From Setophaga petechia (Eukaryota > Chordata > Aves > Passeriformes > Parulidae): a DNA stretch of 64,000 bases. The notes under the pieces were generated by a model, which was not told the origin of the DNA, ran no database searches, and saw only the letters and a program-made list of their open reading frames with translations. Shown piece after piece: positions 1 to 11,456 of the stretch. The number at the start of each line of letters is the position of its first letter. Position 1 is the first letter of the stretch. Where the stretch lies: contig JANCRA010000012.1 of the NCBI GenBank assembly GCA_024362935.1, positions 1,116,001 through 1,180,000 on the forward strand. The letters are read 5' to 3'. Position numbers and translations under genes: made by a program.

Positions 1-3000
1 CTACAAACTGGCATTTCCCAGCTACACAGATCAATAGGGATCACAGAATTCTCTTGGACACCAGCTTTAGTAGATTTCAGCACTAAGCCAATTTCCTGAA
101 GCACATTATGCACTTTGGATTTTGAATCATACATGGCCCTCTCAGGATGTGAGTTAAAATACATTTAATTCTGTTAAAACTTTTGCTGCTAGCTCAGATC
201 ACAAGGGGTCATGTAACCATATGAAAATGGTCATCATGGAGGAAACTTGGTTAGTAAACCAATATTCCTCAATATGTAGGTACACTTGGGACATGCATAT
301 TCATTATATTAATGTTTCTTCTCAGTAGTCAGTTATGAGTTGTTTTGAGTGTTTAAGTAAGTTAGCAGAAAGTACACTACCACAACCTTTTATTAGACAA
401 TTTAAAGGTGTGTTTTGGTTGATGACCATCCTTCTTAAAAAGGATGATTATTTGTGGACCATAGACAGGTCTATGCCAAGAGAATTGAGTCCTGGAGTTG
501 ATTAAGGACTGGATTAGTGAAATTATTTGGAATTCTTTATGTTTTTCTCATCAACATTTAGGAATAATATGATTTAGTTACTCCAAGAATCCTCAAGAAC
601 AGAATTAGAAGTAATCTACCCAGTTACCAACAGAGGGGATAGGGAAGCAATGACAAGTGTTTCTTAAGCCAACCGCTGACACTGAAGAAGGAGTTGTGAA
701 AATATTCTATTTTACTCCTTTTCTACTGAACAAAGTCTTAAGAGGACTTTACCCATAAGCATATTTCCTCTCACTGACCCCCATCTCATGAGTAGACTTC
801 AACAGCTCATGGCAAAACATACATAGCTCCTTATAAGAAAAAAATTGTGAGTTAGGCTAAAATAAGAAATAGAGTCTGCAGGATCTGGGTTCTGTTACAT
901 ATCCCCCCAAAAGTTGAGCACAAAGGAATTTAGAGAATTTAAGAAGAATTACTGACAGATATAGGCTAGCAAAGGAGCTGCTTGGGGTGTACTTTATCCA
1001 TATGCTGTTACTGACAGTACTGAGATTGTTGCTTGTTGAAGTCAGGCTGAGAATAAAGCCACTATGGTCCAGGCTTTTTCACAGAGACTGCAAGAGACCG
1101 TCATGCCCAGGGGAGAAAAGAAAATTGTTCCATAATTTCCAGGTTCTCCTGAAATAAATCCAACAATAGATTTCAGTATCTGGTGTACCTTTGCCAGTCC
1201 TGGATGCTCGGGGCCCTATATTATCACAGATCTGACAAGTTTTGTCCAAGCCATACTCAGTGTTACAATTTTCTCATTTTCCCCATGGGAAATGTTCCCT
1301 CTGTGGAGTTCCCATCACTTCAGTATTTTTTTACATATTTATCCTAAACCAGTACAGCAGGCTATGAATGTGAGTAACTGAGGCAGATATAGACATTCCA
1401 ACCTGCCTAAGGAATGGTAACTACAGCTACAGGGATGCTGTAGAGCAGGGAGGCCAAACTGCCCATTCAGAACAACATCAATCAGAAATAAATTGTATAA
1501 GAAACACAGTAATGTTATGGACACTGGCAGGCAAGCTCCCTTGGACCTTCCTAGGGTGCAAAGGAAAATAACATTCTTTACCGTCACTTAGTATATCAAG
1601 ACAACATTGCTTATTAATGAAGTTCGGGTCAATTTACCAACCTCTTTACCATGGATCAATGACAGAAAATAATACCTAAGATGTAACTGTAGCAATATGT
1701 ATTAAAAAGTGAAAAAAAATCCTACCCTGCAATGAATTGTAATTTTAAAAAATCATTTAGTAAAAATTAAAATTGTTCAAAGAGGTGAACAGTTTTTCAA
1801 GATGAAGAGCCTTTATGCAGTTTTAAAAAAAATCATGCCATGTAAAAAGCCCTTGTGACTGCTCCCTGTTCATTTCTTTAAAAATTCATAAACTAGAATT
1901 TCTTTCTCTTTGCTTATCAGCAATCACACTCCATACCTAGAATATTTTATACCTTGCAGCAGAAATGGAAAATAGCACATGAAAACTTGTATTTGTAATG
2001 AAAAAAACCAAACCAAAATGCAGAGTGGAAAGGGAATTGGCTAATTTAATTGCATCTAAAGATCAGAAGTAATTTTTTGAGTATGATCTCACCCAACTAT
2101 ATGACATTTTGAATGTGGGTACATTTGTGTCAGTATTTGCATTTAGTTATCTTTTTTTGTTGAATAGTGCCAGAAGTGCAAATCCCTTTATATGTGAAAT
2201 CTAAGGGAAATATTACTCCAAGTTTTTTACAGAGTATTTGTTCATCTGTTTGTTGATGTGAGTTTGGGGATTTGTCTTCATCAAATTCATCAGCAGTTTT
2301 GTTGGGTTTTTTTACCATGATGATTGAACAACCTAGTCAGTTGTATTCCTATACTATCAGTACAAGTGTAATCAAACCTTGAATGCTTTTAGCACTTTTG
2401 TACAATAGAAGGAAGAATTTTGAATTAAATTATCACTCAGTAGTAAATTCATATTATGATTTTCTACTGCTCATGCCCAGTCTATCTTGCAAAATGCTGT
2501 TGTGAAAGAAATGTTATCTAAAGTCAGGCAAATGCATGATTTCCTCCAGATTCATCCCAGCTATGAAGTTTGAAACAGTTTGGAGATACTCCTTTGAAAT
2601 AATATACTATAAAACTATTTATACATGTCCTAGATTTTCTAGCAGTGTTTATGATACATAAATAAATGACTGGAGTTTGTGTGCTAACAAGCTAGAAAGC
2701 TAAATGTTCATTAATCAAGGAAATCTGACACAACTCTTTGTCTTTCAAATCAAAGAAATGAAATGTGAACTCTAGAAGGTAAATTTTATAAAATGAAAGG
2801 CTATACAGAAAGAATAGTGGTGAAAGATTTGCTGTTAGCTTAATGTTGTATTTGAAAGCAGCCTGATCATACAAAGTGTGATGGATTACTGGACTACTCT
2901 CTACTTTATTATCTTCCTGTTTGATACCTGTGATCTGTGACCAGTACTGAGCAATGGAGGAGGTTTTTGTTAGAAAAAAATCTCCCACACTGTGATATAT

Positions 3001-3360
3001 ACCTACAATATTATAGTTTGCAGGGAACCATAAAAGGATTTTTTGTCCTCTTCTGAAATTAGACTTCCCCAGAGGTTTTCTTTGGGCTCAGGCTCTGGAA
3101 AACTGCACAACCTTCTGTTGCTTCAGTCAGCTGCTGTGTGATTCTTTTCTTGCAACACCAAAACATGTCACAGGTTGTATTAGCTTTCCCATTTTTGAAA
3201 ATGTCAGTAGACAATATTTGGTTAAATATTTTAAATAGATTTAAATAAATAAATACTTCAAGGGTGATTTTTCATAAAGGCAGAGACAGGTATTCTCATT
3301 CTAAAAAGCCTGCCCTAGATTTCCTACCTGCTATGTTAGTCCAAGATGTGATTTATTTTA
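1..3360. other. AT-rich noncoding stretch, no gene seen
   Basis: No gene, RNA gene or recognisable repeat was found here. Open frames stay below about 100 codons (the longest is on the minus strand at 2692-2988). They are isoleucine-, lysine- and phenylalanine-rich, as expected for chance translation of AT-rich DNA. Short A and T runs occur (for example near 1715 and 1825). Old, strongly diverged repeats could be present and would need a profile search. Confidence 0.7.
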
Positions 3361-3840
3361 TTTTTCTTGAGCTCCCCCGCTGACGAGAGGTCTGTGCCAG
3401 TAGCGACTTTTGCCTCAAAGCTCTGTTAGAGGATTGAGGAAAATAATTGGCTCAAAGACATGGGCAAGAAGAATTGAGACATCAGCTGGCAAGCCCATTA
3501 AAACGTCAGGCATTATCTCCCCTAAGTGGCAGGAGAAGGCTGAAATGTAACCTTTAATCTGTTAATCATCAATTTCAGAAAATAAGTGCGCTGCTCTCCC
3601 TCCAGCAGGTCTTAGGCGAAGCATATCCACTTGACTGGGCAAACAGTTTTGGTGGAGCACGTATGAGCCCCGTGAGGAGGTTCCTGGGCAGCCCTGCAGT
3701 GCCCACAGCTCCTGCAGCCCCTTCAGCCAGCGGAGCCAACATCCCTTCAGTGCTGCTCCCCTGGGTGACCCGGTGCCTCCAGCCCGCGCCGCGGCCGCTC
3801 CGCGCGGCTCCATCCCGGCTGCGCCAGGCTGCCATGGAAT
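3361..3840. promoter_or_regulatory. GC-rich patch with dense CpG cluster (possible small CpG island)
   Basis: GC content rises sharply from about 3660. Between 3771 and 3823 there are 11 CpG dinucleotides in 53 bases, at 3771, 3785, 3787, 3790, 3792, 3796, 3801, 3803, 3805, 3816 and 3822. This is far above the CpG-depleted background of the window. The cluster contains a SacII-type site (CCGCGG, 3789-3794) overlapping a NotI-type site (GCGGCCGC, 3791-3798). Dense CpG in vertebrates usually marks germline-unmethylated DNA such as a promoter, first exon or CpG-containing enhancer. Two overlapping minus-strand open frames (3562-3813, 83 codons, and 3575-3871, 98 codons) cross it in different frames. 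Neither resembles a known protein, and both are probably by-products of high GC. It could also be a very short noncoding-RNA promoter. Function is inferred from composition only. Confidence 0.5.
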
Positions 3841-3899
3841 GAATGGCTTCCAACTGGCATGTTTGTTTCAACAGCAGGGATGGAAGTTAATCATTGCGT

Positions 3900-4480
3900 G
3901 TGGCTTGTGAAAGACTAGAGGAGGTATTTGTGGCAGCTGGAAGTTTAGCAGGATGAAGAAAAAGGAGGGTGGGAAGGAGCAGCACAGGCACAAAGACAGC
4001 AATTCTAAACAGGGAAAAAGGGGAAGATTATAAAGGAGATAAAGAGAGGAACCTGGGAGTAGAAGAAATCCAGGACGAGGTGAACTGAAGATTTAAGAAA
4101 CTACAGAAAGGCAAGAAAAACAAATAGGGAAGTACAGCAAAGAAATGTGAAAAATAAAGTCAGACATTATTAAGAAAAAAAAAAGGAAGAATCAGGAAAT
4201 GGAAGAATCAAACATAGTGAGCCAGCTCCCAGCTTTTGGCCACATAAATCCAACACAGTAACACCAGCCTCCTTCCTGCTCACTCCAGTATTTCTGTGTT
4301 CATTTGAAGTCTTCTTTTCTACCTTTTCTTTCCCTGCTCCAGAGCCTCCCATCTCTTAGCCCTCGTGTCCCCGTGCTCTTCTCCATACTGTTTGAGCCTA
4401 CGCTTCTTCATTCTGTATTTTACACTGCATTGTTCCTCTAGCTCTTTGCTGTCAGGGGAAGAAGAGAGTGCTGGTAGACA
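3900..4480. other. Purine-rich tract followed by pyrimidine-rich tract
   Basis: From about 3900 to 4215 the plus strand is strongly purine-rich, with repeated GGA, GAA and AAAG words and an A-run near 4173-4182. From about 4300 to 4480 it switches to a pyrimidine-rich strand with many CTT, TCC and TTT words. No gene is evident. A short minus-strand frame (4170-4352) simply reflects the purine bias. Confidence 0.5.
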
Positions 4481-7400
4481 CTTTAATGGTTCTCTTGCAT
4501 GGCAGAAACCATGCACTTAGAGGGAGATGTTCACTAAAAGGACTGGCAGAAGTTTTCTGTGGATGTAGGAGCTGGTGAAGTGCCAGTGTAGTGGGGCTGA
4601 TTAGGGAAGTGTGTGCGGGTCAGGGATAGGAGAAACCTACATGAAGAAATGGTTGGATGTGCTCAGTCTTTGTGCCATTGTAGCCAAATGCAGACTGAAG
4701 AGGTTGTTAATTTAGGGGTGATTTATAAAGGAAGAAAAAGGATGGTTAAGCATTTGCCTCCTATGAAAATCTAGTGTTTTGGATACCTAGTTCCCTTTGT
4801 GTACCTGAAACTTTCTTCCTTTATTAGAGAGGGAAATACAGAATAAAACAGCATTTATTTACAGTTCCCTCGGTTTTGTTTTCTGACAATGTTTGAAGAC
4901 TGAATGCCCATACTTCCCCTATTAGTCGGGTGACAGACTAGCTGTCAATACCAGGTTGGAGTGAGCCGTGCTGGATCTAACGAGCCAGGCAGTAATTCCT
5001 TTGACCTGGGGAATAGGAAGCACTTTAAAAGGCTGGAATACTCTCTCTGATGCAGGAAGATATGACTGTGACCTCTCCATCACCAGGAGGTTTTCTCTGA
5101 CTAGACCAAGTGTCTAGAGTGGCCTCTTGTATTTTCCCAAAACAGACAGTTAAAGCAGCTGTCTGTAACTCTAAATACCACAGCACGAGTTTGTGTTTCA
5201 GGCTCAGTCTGTATTTCTAAAACCTATTTGTGTTCTAAATTTGGAATTTGCTTTCAAGCCCGGGAGGTTTACTCTATCCTAAAACCTTGTTATCCCCTCC
5301 CCTGCACGCTGCTTCCCCCTTAACACTTATGTTCCTCCATTGTTTCAGTTTGCACCAGAAAAGGGAACAAAACAAAAAGGACGTTTGCCACTATCAAGAG
5401 ACAAGAGCCATTGCCATTGACCTATCTAAGAGAATCTTCCCATTGTGAACAGCTGGGACGAGCTGGGGGCAATAAATGAGCACTGCAGTGCCCTGAGACA
5501 CAGCATTTCTACACCATTTTCCAGGGCAGTGAAGCTTTAATAAACTCCGAACATTGTTAGCAAGCTTGGGAAATTCAGGGTCCTGAATGGTAAATATGAA
5601 GGAGGACAGGAAGGCAACTGATGTTAGTGTGTATAAGAATGTCACATGAAAACTCCAAATTCTTGGCAGCTATGGTATTTATCATTGTATTGATAGTGCA
5701 AAAATTATACCCGTTGTGCATGCTTTCTTTCATTGTCACTTAAAAAAGAAAAAAACATTGTTTCACTGGCAAGATTTTACTCTAAATTCTATTCAAAGGT
5801 TGACACAGTTTTCTAAGAAAAATAGACATTATAATATTTTTCTCGTAACAGACTATTTTCACAGAAAACATTTGTTTTTGTATTCTGGAATAGTTCAGCC
5901 ACATTTTGATTGAAATGGGGCAAAAGGTTGACAGGTTTTGTCTGCTATGATTATAATGATGCTGCTGTTTTGTGAATGATATTTGGAGCAAGTTTCCAAA
6001 GGTGAAATGATAATTCTGTCCACCTTTGTTTATGTTGTTAAAAAAAGGGAATAATTTATTGAAGATGAAAAAGCCATATAACTATACTGTATATAAAAAT
6101 TCCGGGAAGCAATGATATGCAGAAAAGCATTGCTGAAAAAAGATATGCTATATGCATATCTTGAAATGAATGAAATCTTGAAATGAAATTCAGTTCATAA
6201 ATCTTCATGCACTTCACCTTGTTTCTCAATAAAATGCATGAAATTATTTCCATTCTATGGAACACGATAACCTCTTAATGTAGAAGGTTATAAAAACCGC
6301 CAGTGTCTTGACCTCCACTCTGATACAACCAATATTTTAGAAAAGTGGACTTATTTTTTGCAGGTTAAGATTTCCTGGCATTTGGAGCTATTGGTACATT
6401 TGCAGTGCTTGTGAGCAGTTGTCATGGACACATGGGCAAAGTCAGAATAAGAGAGAGTAACTCTCCTCAACAATTTTCTATTTGATAATTTCGTCTGATG
6501 AAATACTTTATTCTCTATATTTTCTTCAACCACCTTTCTCATCTGGAGTTTACAGAGAAAAGCTAAACGATCTGGAGTTTATGAAAACTCCAAAACACAG
6601 AATTTAGCAATTTCTTCCTTCAGCCCAGAATGTAGTAGACTTCTTGTTATATATTATACATTTGGATGTTACTTCTTGCATTGTTTTCTGGATCAAACAA
6701 GTCTGTACAAACCCTGTACATTAGTTCTCTAGATGTTAATCATCTGAGGCATCCAAGACTACTCTCAAATTTTCATTTCCAAAACTGTCCATTCATCTGA
6801 GCAGTTCCTTGGTTGTTTGCACTTCTCTAGCTGTGTGCCACAATCACTGAAAAACTTCCTTTCTTTGACAGCATATTTCTAAGACTTTTGTGATACAGGA
6901 ATTAGACATATCAGTGTAGAAATCAGGTATATTAGACTCATAAATCACACAACATTTTTTTTTTTTAATCAAATATAATATTACTATTCCATTTTGTAGG
7001 GATTAGGATTGGGACAAATTTCTACAAAATGAGTGATGATCAATGTCTGCTAAGATCTACTCACCATTTGTTTTGTCATGAAATTTAATGACAAAGAAAG
7101 TATTATAGTACTCCATTATTCCATGCAATGTGCTACAAAGACTTACTGCTTTGGTTGTTGCCCTTTCTATGTGTGACTCACAATTCCTTCAAATAATGGT
7201 TCAGAACCTGCCCATACCACTTTTCCAGAGAAAATCTAAGTGCGTGAGAAGACATAAAAGGTCCTAGCTGTAAATTCTAGACTTGATAGCTGAGACTTAT
7301 AGTCTTCATATTTTAAACTTTCATTAGTCAAAACAAAAAGAGTAAAACCCATGGGTCAGCCAGGCTGTAGCCTCTCCAGATCAGTGCTAGTACAAAACAC

Positions 7401-9297
7401 TCCTTAGGACAACTTGTGTGACTAGCCACAGACTGTGGCAGGCTTTAGCTCTACCTGCACCTTCCCAGCCAAGGTTTTCCTACCAAGCCAAATATGAGTC
7501 TCTGCTGGGATTTTTTTATCTTTTAATCAAAATAGCATGTTCTTACATGCATATTTGACTGATCCTTTGCTGTTAATGGGAAAACTTCTTAGGAGTTTCA
7601 ATAAAATTTTAGCTGTGAATTCTTTTACTATAATGGAATCAAAATGAGAATCTGGCTAAAATTCTGTGACTGTTTGACTCATGCAGTTAGGAGTGCTGGA
7701 AAAGCTCTTAAAGGTATTGTGTCCAGAGAACTGGCATTGGCTTTAGGAGGACTCCCGTGTAAGTTGGATTAAATGATCAGCACCCTAACAGCTATTTCCA
7801 AAGTAGGCCACAGTAAAATTGAAAAGCAAACCACAGACAGAGCTTTTGAAATGCCCATACTTCACACTTTTCAGGGATTGTAAGAGGAGAAAATATAGGT
7901 GGGAAAGTGAACATGTAAGTGCTAATTTTATTTTTAATTGAGAAAGATTTTAATTTGTTTGTCATTTTTTATTTGTTTGTTCATCTCTGCAGATATATAC
8001 TAAAGGCTCACTTTAAGCATGGTCACAATGTGAATACAGAGTTTTAGGGTTTATATGCCTGATCCTCCACTCCTTCAAGCAGTCCATGAAATAAATATAC
8101 TTTCTTACTGTCTTTTTCCCTGCTGCCATGAACCTTGCAGGAGGTAAAATCTCTATTCTGCTTTCCCTGTGTGCAAAAGTAAACTCCCTCTAGTCTGACA
8201 GACTTGATACACTCCCTAAGCTGGAGTGGCAACAACACCATTGTTTTTCTGTATGTTCAGGCATCCTCTTAAACATTTGTTTTTGCCTCTCACATCTGCT
8301 ATCTGTGCTGGGCAAGGCAGGTGTGGAGCCCCTACTGGCTTTGTTAGCGCACAAAATTACATTCTTAGGAAGATGAAACATCTTATTTTCCGAAAGCGGC
8401 CATGTCTAACCCAGTGAAATCAGTTAGAGAAATAAGTTGTTCGCTACTGATCACAGAAAATGTGGATTTGATGTTGAGCACACATCAAAACTTCTTCTTC
8501 CTGTGAGACGCCTTTGGTTCTGTGTCTCACAAGTCTTGAATTTCTGTATTAAAATTCAGTCACCAGCTACAGTTGTCATTGCATACTTTAGTGAACCTTG
8601 TGCTGCCTCTAATGGCACATCTGCGTTAAGATTTGTCCATTCTGTGCAATGTGCTGTAGAGATCTTAAGGCTAAATTAGATTAAAAAACCTCTTGTAAAT
8701 AACCTGACTAGTTAAAAAAAGACCTTAAAACCACCATGGTAGTTACATAAGTAAAACATAGTGAAACAGTTAAGCACTTAAAGCAGTTTATGATTCAAAA
8801 TGGAGAAAACATGCAGTTTGGGAAAGTTAATGGGGAAAAAAGGAAAAAAATAGATATCTCATTTTCAGTATATTGCTGTCCTGTTAAGGGAGAACAATGA
8901 GATCGTGACCACAAACACCTTAATTACTCCCTAAGTACATATTATGGTGATGACCTGCATCCATACTCCCAGAATACAATGGTATATTGCTGTCTTTTGG
9001 TAAGACAGAGTTTAGGTTCTTGTAGATAGGTTGCTATAGCCACACACAATTAGTGAAGTTTTCTGAGGATGGGCAGTCTTACCCATGCGTGTTGCAAAGG
9101 GAAACAAAACCTTGTTTCTGCCTTTAGTCCTTCCTGGCCCATCCATTTCCCCACTGCTTAAGGAAACTGCCCCATTTTGTTCTGTGTTGCATTCACTGTT
9201 GTGAGGGAAGACATACAGCTGTGACTCATGGAATCTCTTTCCAAACAGACTAGTAGATAAAAAAATAACATGCACAATAAAGCCATTATTCTTCAAA
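4481..9297. other. Unique-looking noncoding sequence, no gene seen
   Basis: Nothing supportable was found in this stretch. Open frames are at most about 83 codons, overlap on opposite strands (for example 8190-8417) and show no protein motif. Small local duplications occur, such as a ten-base word repeated at about 6541 and 6571. A phrase at about 7760 is only weakly CR1-like and was not called. Confidence 0.6.
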
Positions 9298-9319
9298 CAT
9301 ATAATAATAATAATAATAA
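9298..9319. repeat. (ATA)n microsatellite
   Basis: About six uninterrupted copies of the trinucleotide ATA are visible, ending in AAC. This is a simple-sequence repeat with no associated gene. The short open frames crossing it on both strands gain asparagine or isoleucine runs from it and are not genes. Confidence 0.9.
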
Positions 9320-11427
9320 CAAAACTCACAGTTTTTCTGCCATCTGCCTCCCTCTCTCCAGTTCTCTTGGGTCTACAGGATACTGCAAGGACCCATTGGT
9401 CTGCAGTTTCAGCAGTGGCCTTTCTCCTTATATGACCTGTCTGGGCAGACTGGAGTAGATTCCCTCAAAGAGAAGATTCATTCTCCCTGAAATGGGAGAG
9501 CAATAATCATGTTTGCCAGCACTGTCAATGATATAATAATTTAATGAAATAATTTCAGTGATTAAGGATGGGCACTTCTGTCATGTAGCTTTCTGCAGCG
9601 GGGTAAAAATTTATGCAAACAAGTTTTCTCAACTGAAACTACAAAATCCTTGAGCTCCATTTTGTGCTTCATTGACTAGGAAGTGAAAAGACTTCCCCTT
9701 GTTAAGTAAAAAGTGTTTTTCTGCCAAATTTCTGCCATTCCCTAGGACAATACAAAGCAGGAGAGAAAACCCAAGGCAGCATTTCATGCACTCTTTCCCA
9801 TCTTCTAACATCCCTCAGGCACGTGCACCAGCCTGCTGTACATGGGCACTAACAATGGAGTAGGGTGGTTGCCAGGGTTACCACAACCTGTCAAAAAAAC
9901 TGGAAAACAAAAGTGAAAGAGCCACAGTGCCCAGCAAAATTCCTATCAAGCGTGTTGCCTCACGTGCTGCCTTAATCCACGCTGGAAGAAAAGGCAAATC
10001 TCTGACAGGCATGCAAAAAGGAGAGCTGTGTACAGCTAACAGCTTAGTGTAAGAGGCTACTGATCTGCAGGTTGGAAAGACACCAAATACCCGTCCCTAA
10101 AAATGAGATTGCTTCTATTGGATACCTGAATAGAACTGCCTCAGCTAGGGAAATAATTTAGGAAAAAAAGTGCTAAACAATAACCACAATAAAGTCCACA
10201 AATCAATAACTGGAAAATTTACCACTGCAATTTCCATTTTTTTTTTCTTAATACATTTTTATTTTCTTGAACAGCATTAAAATTCCTTTCTGATATTATT
10301 TAATATCAAACCATAATTGAATTTGCTGTACTTTGGCTGCATTGCAAGGTTAATATAGAGATGTACTTTATAGGCAGGCAGTCTAAAAGAAAATAAGTCT
10401 TCATAAAAAGAGGACTCTTTATTCATCACTGTCACTGCATCACATATGAGTAGGGGAAAGACATCTTAATTCTTTCAAGGCAACAATGCCCTGATACAGA
10501 CTTCAGAAATGCAGGAATAAAGTGGCAAAGAAATTGTCAGCTACTAGGAGTTAACAAAATCTCCAACCAAATCCAAAATGCTGAATCATCATTTATCTCT
10601 GTAGAGCCCTGACTTAGATCAGTAAATGCAATTCTCCCCTCTGACTTTAAAGAGACCTCAGTGACTACCTTGCAAGCCTATAGAGCAGCCATCTAAACTC
10701 AGGTAACGTGAATACCATCCCAAGATTTTATAAGAAGGGTAAAATCTAACAGATAAGGTAATTTGACATCTGCCAGTCATCTAAGTCATCATATAAACCC
10801 CTTATCTTACAGAAAAAATATAAAGTTTCAGTTCTAAACATAATTTTTTGACCCTTGCAATAGTTCAAATTATTTTTTTTCAGGACTCAGAAGGAGCAAT
10901 AGTAAGAATGGGTTAGTACCTTCATATTTCCTTGATATATCTTTTCATCTTTAGGAATCTTAAACCTTTCCTTCCTCCCTCTGCTATCCTAAACTAAACT
11001 AAATACAGATTTTCTTTTTTGCACCTCTTTCTGGAAGAGATGTAAAGTAAATACTTGTAACCAAAGGAAAAATTGCCATTCACTCGCTACAGATGTCTGC
11101 TTAACTGACAGAAAAGAAGACACCAATATCTGATTTTTTATTCAATTAAAGGTATCCAAGAGTGGCTCTGAAATCTCCTTTTTTTCCTAAGGCTTTACAA
11201 AAGAACTTTCCTTCTCAGTACTAACAGATCGTGACTAGTATAATATTTTTCTTTATGTTTCTCCAAGCAGCAGTTAGCATGATAGATGAACACAGGAAAC
11301 AGGAGAGAAAATGATGCTCTCAGGAAATCTGATGAACAATACAATTGCTCCATGCCTGCAGGAAAAGAAAGTCCATGAAGTTCCTTTTCTATTGCATGTG
11401 TATTTACTGGCAGCAGATTCAGTGACT
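9320..11427. other. Noncoding sequence, no gene seen
   Basis: No coding region, RNA gene or recognisable repeat was found. Short homopolymer runs (for example T-runs near 10240 and 10870) are the only notable structure. Confidence 0.6.
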
Positions 11428-11456
11428 TTATTTTATTTTATTTTTTTTTTTTTTTC
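11428..11456. repeat. (TTTTA)n followed by a T-homopolymer
   Basis: Three TTTTA-type units lead into about 15 T residues. Read on the minus strand this is a poly(A) tract followed by (AAAAT)-like units. It sits directly downstream of a 122-codon minus-strand open frame (11433-11801), so the last codons of that frame are AAA or ATA from the tract. CR1 elements do not leave poly(A) tails, so a retrocopy explanation is uncommon in birds. A simple microsatellite is more likely. Confidence 0.8.

Noticed and set aside
7755..7790. Phrase similar to the CR1 'GTTGGACTAGATGATC' block
   Set aside because: Only one short block is similar and no terminus or neighbouring CR1 blocks were found.
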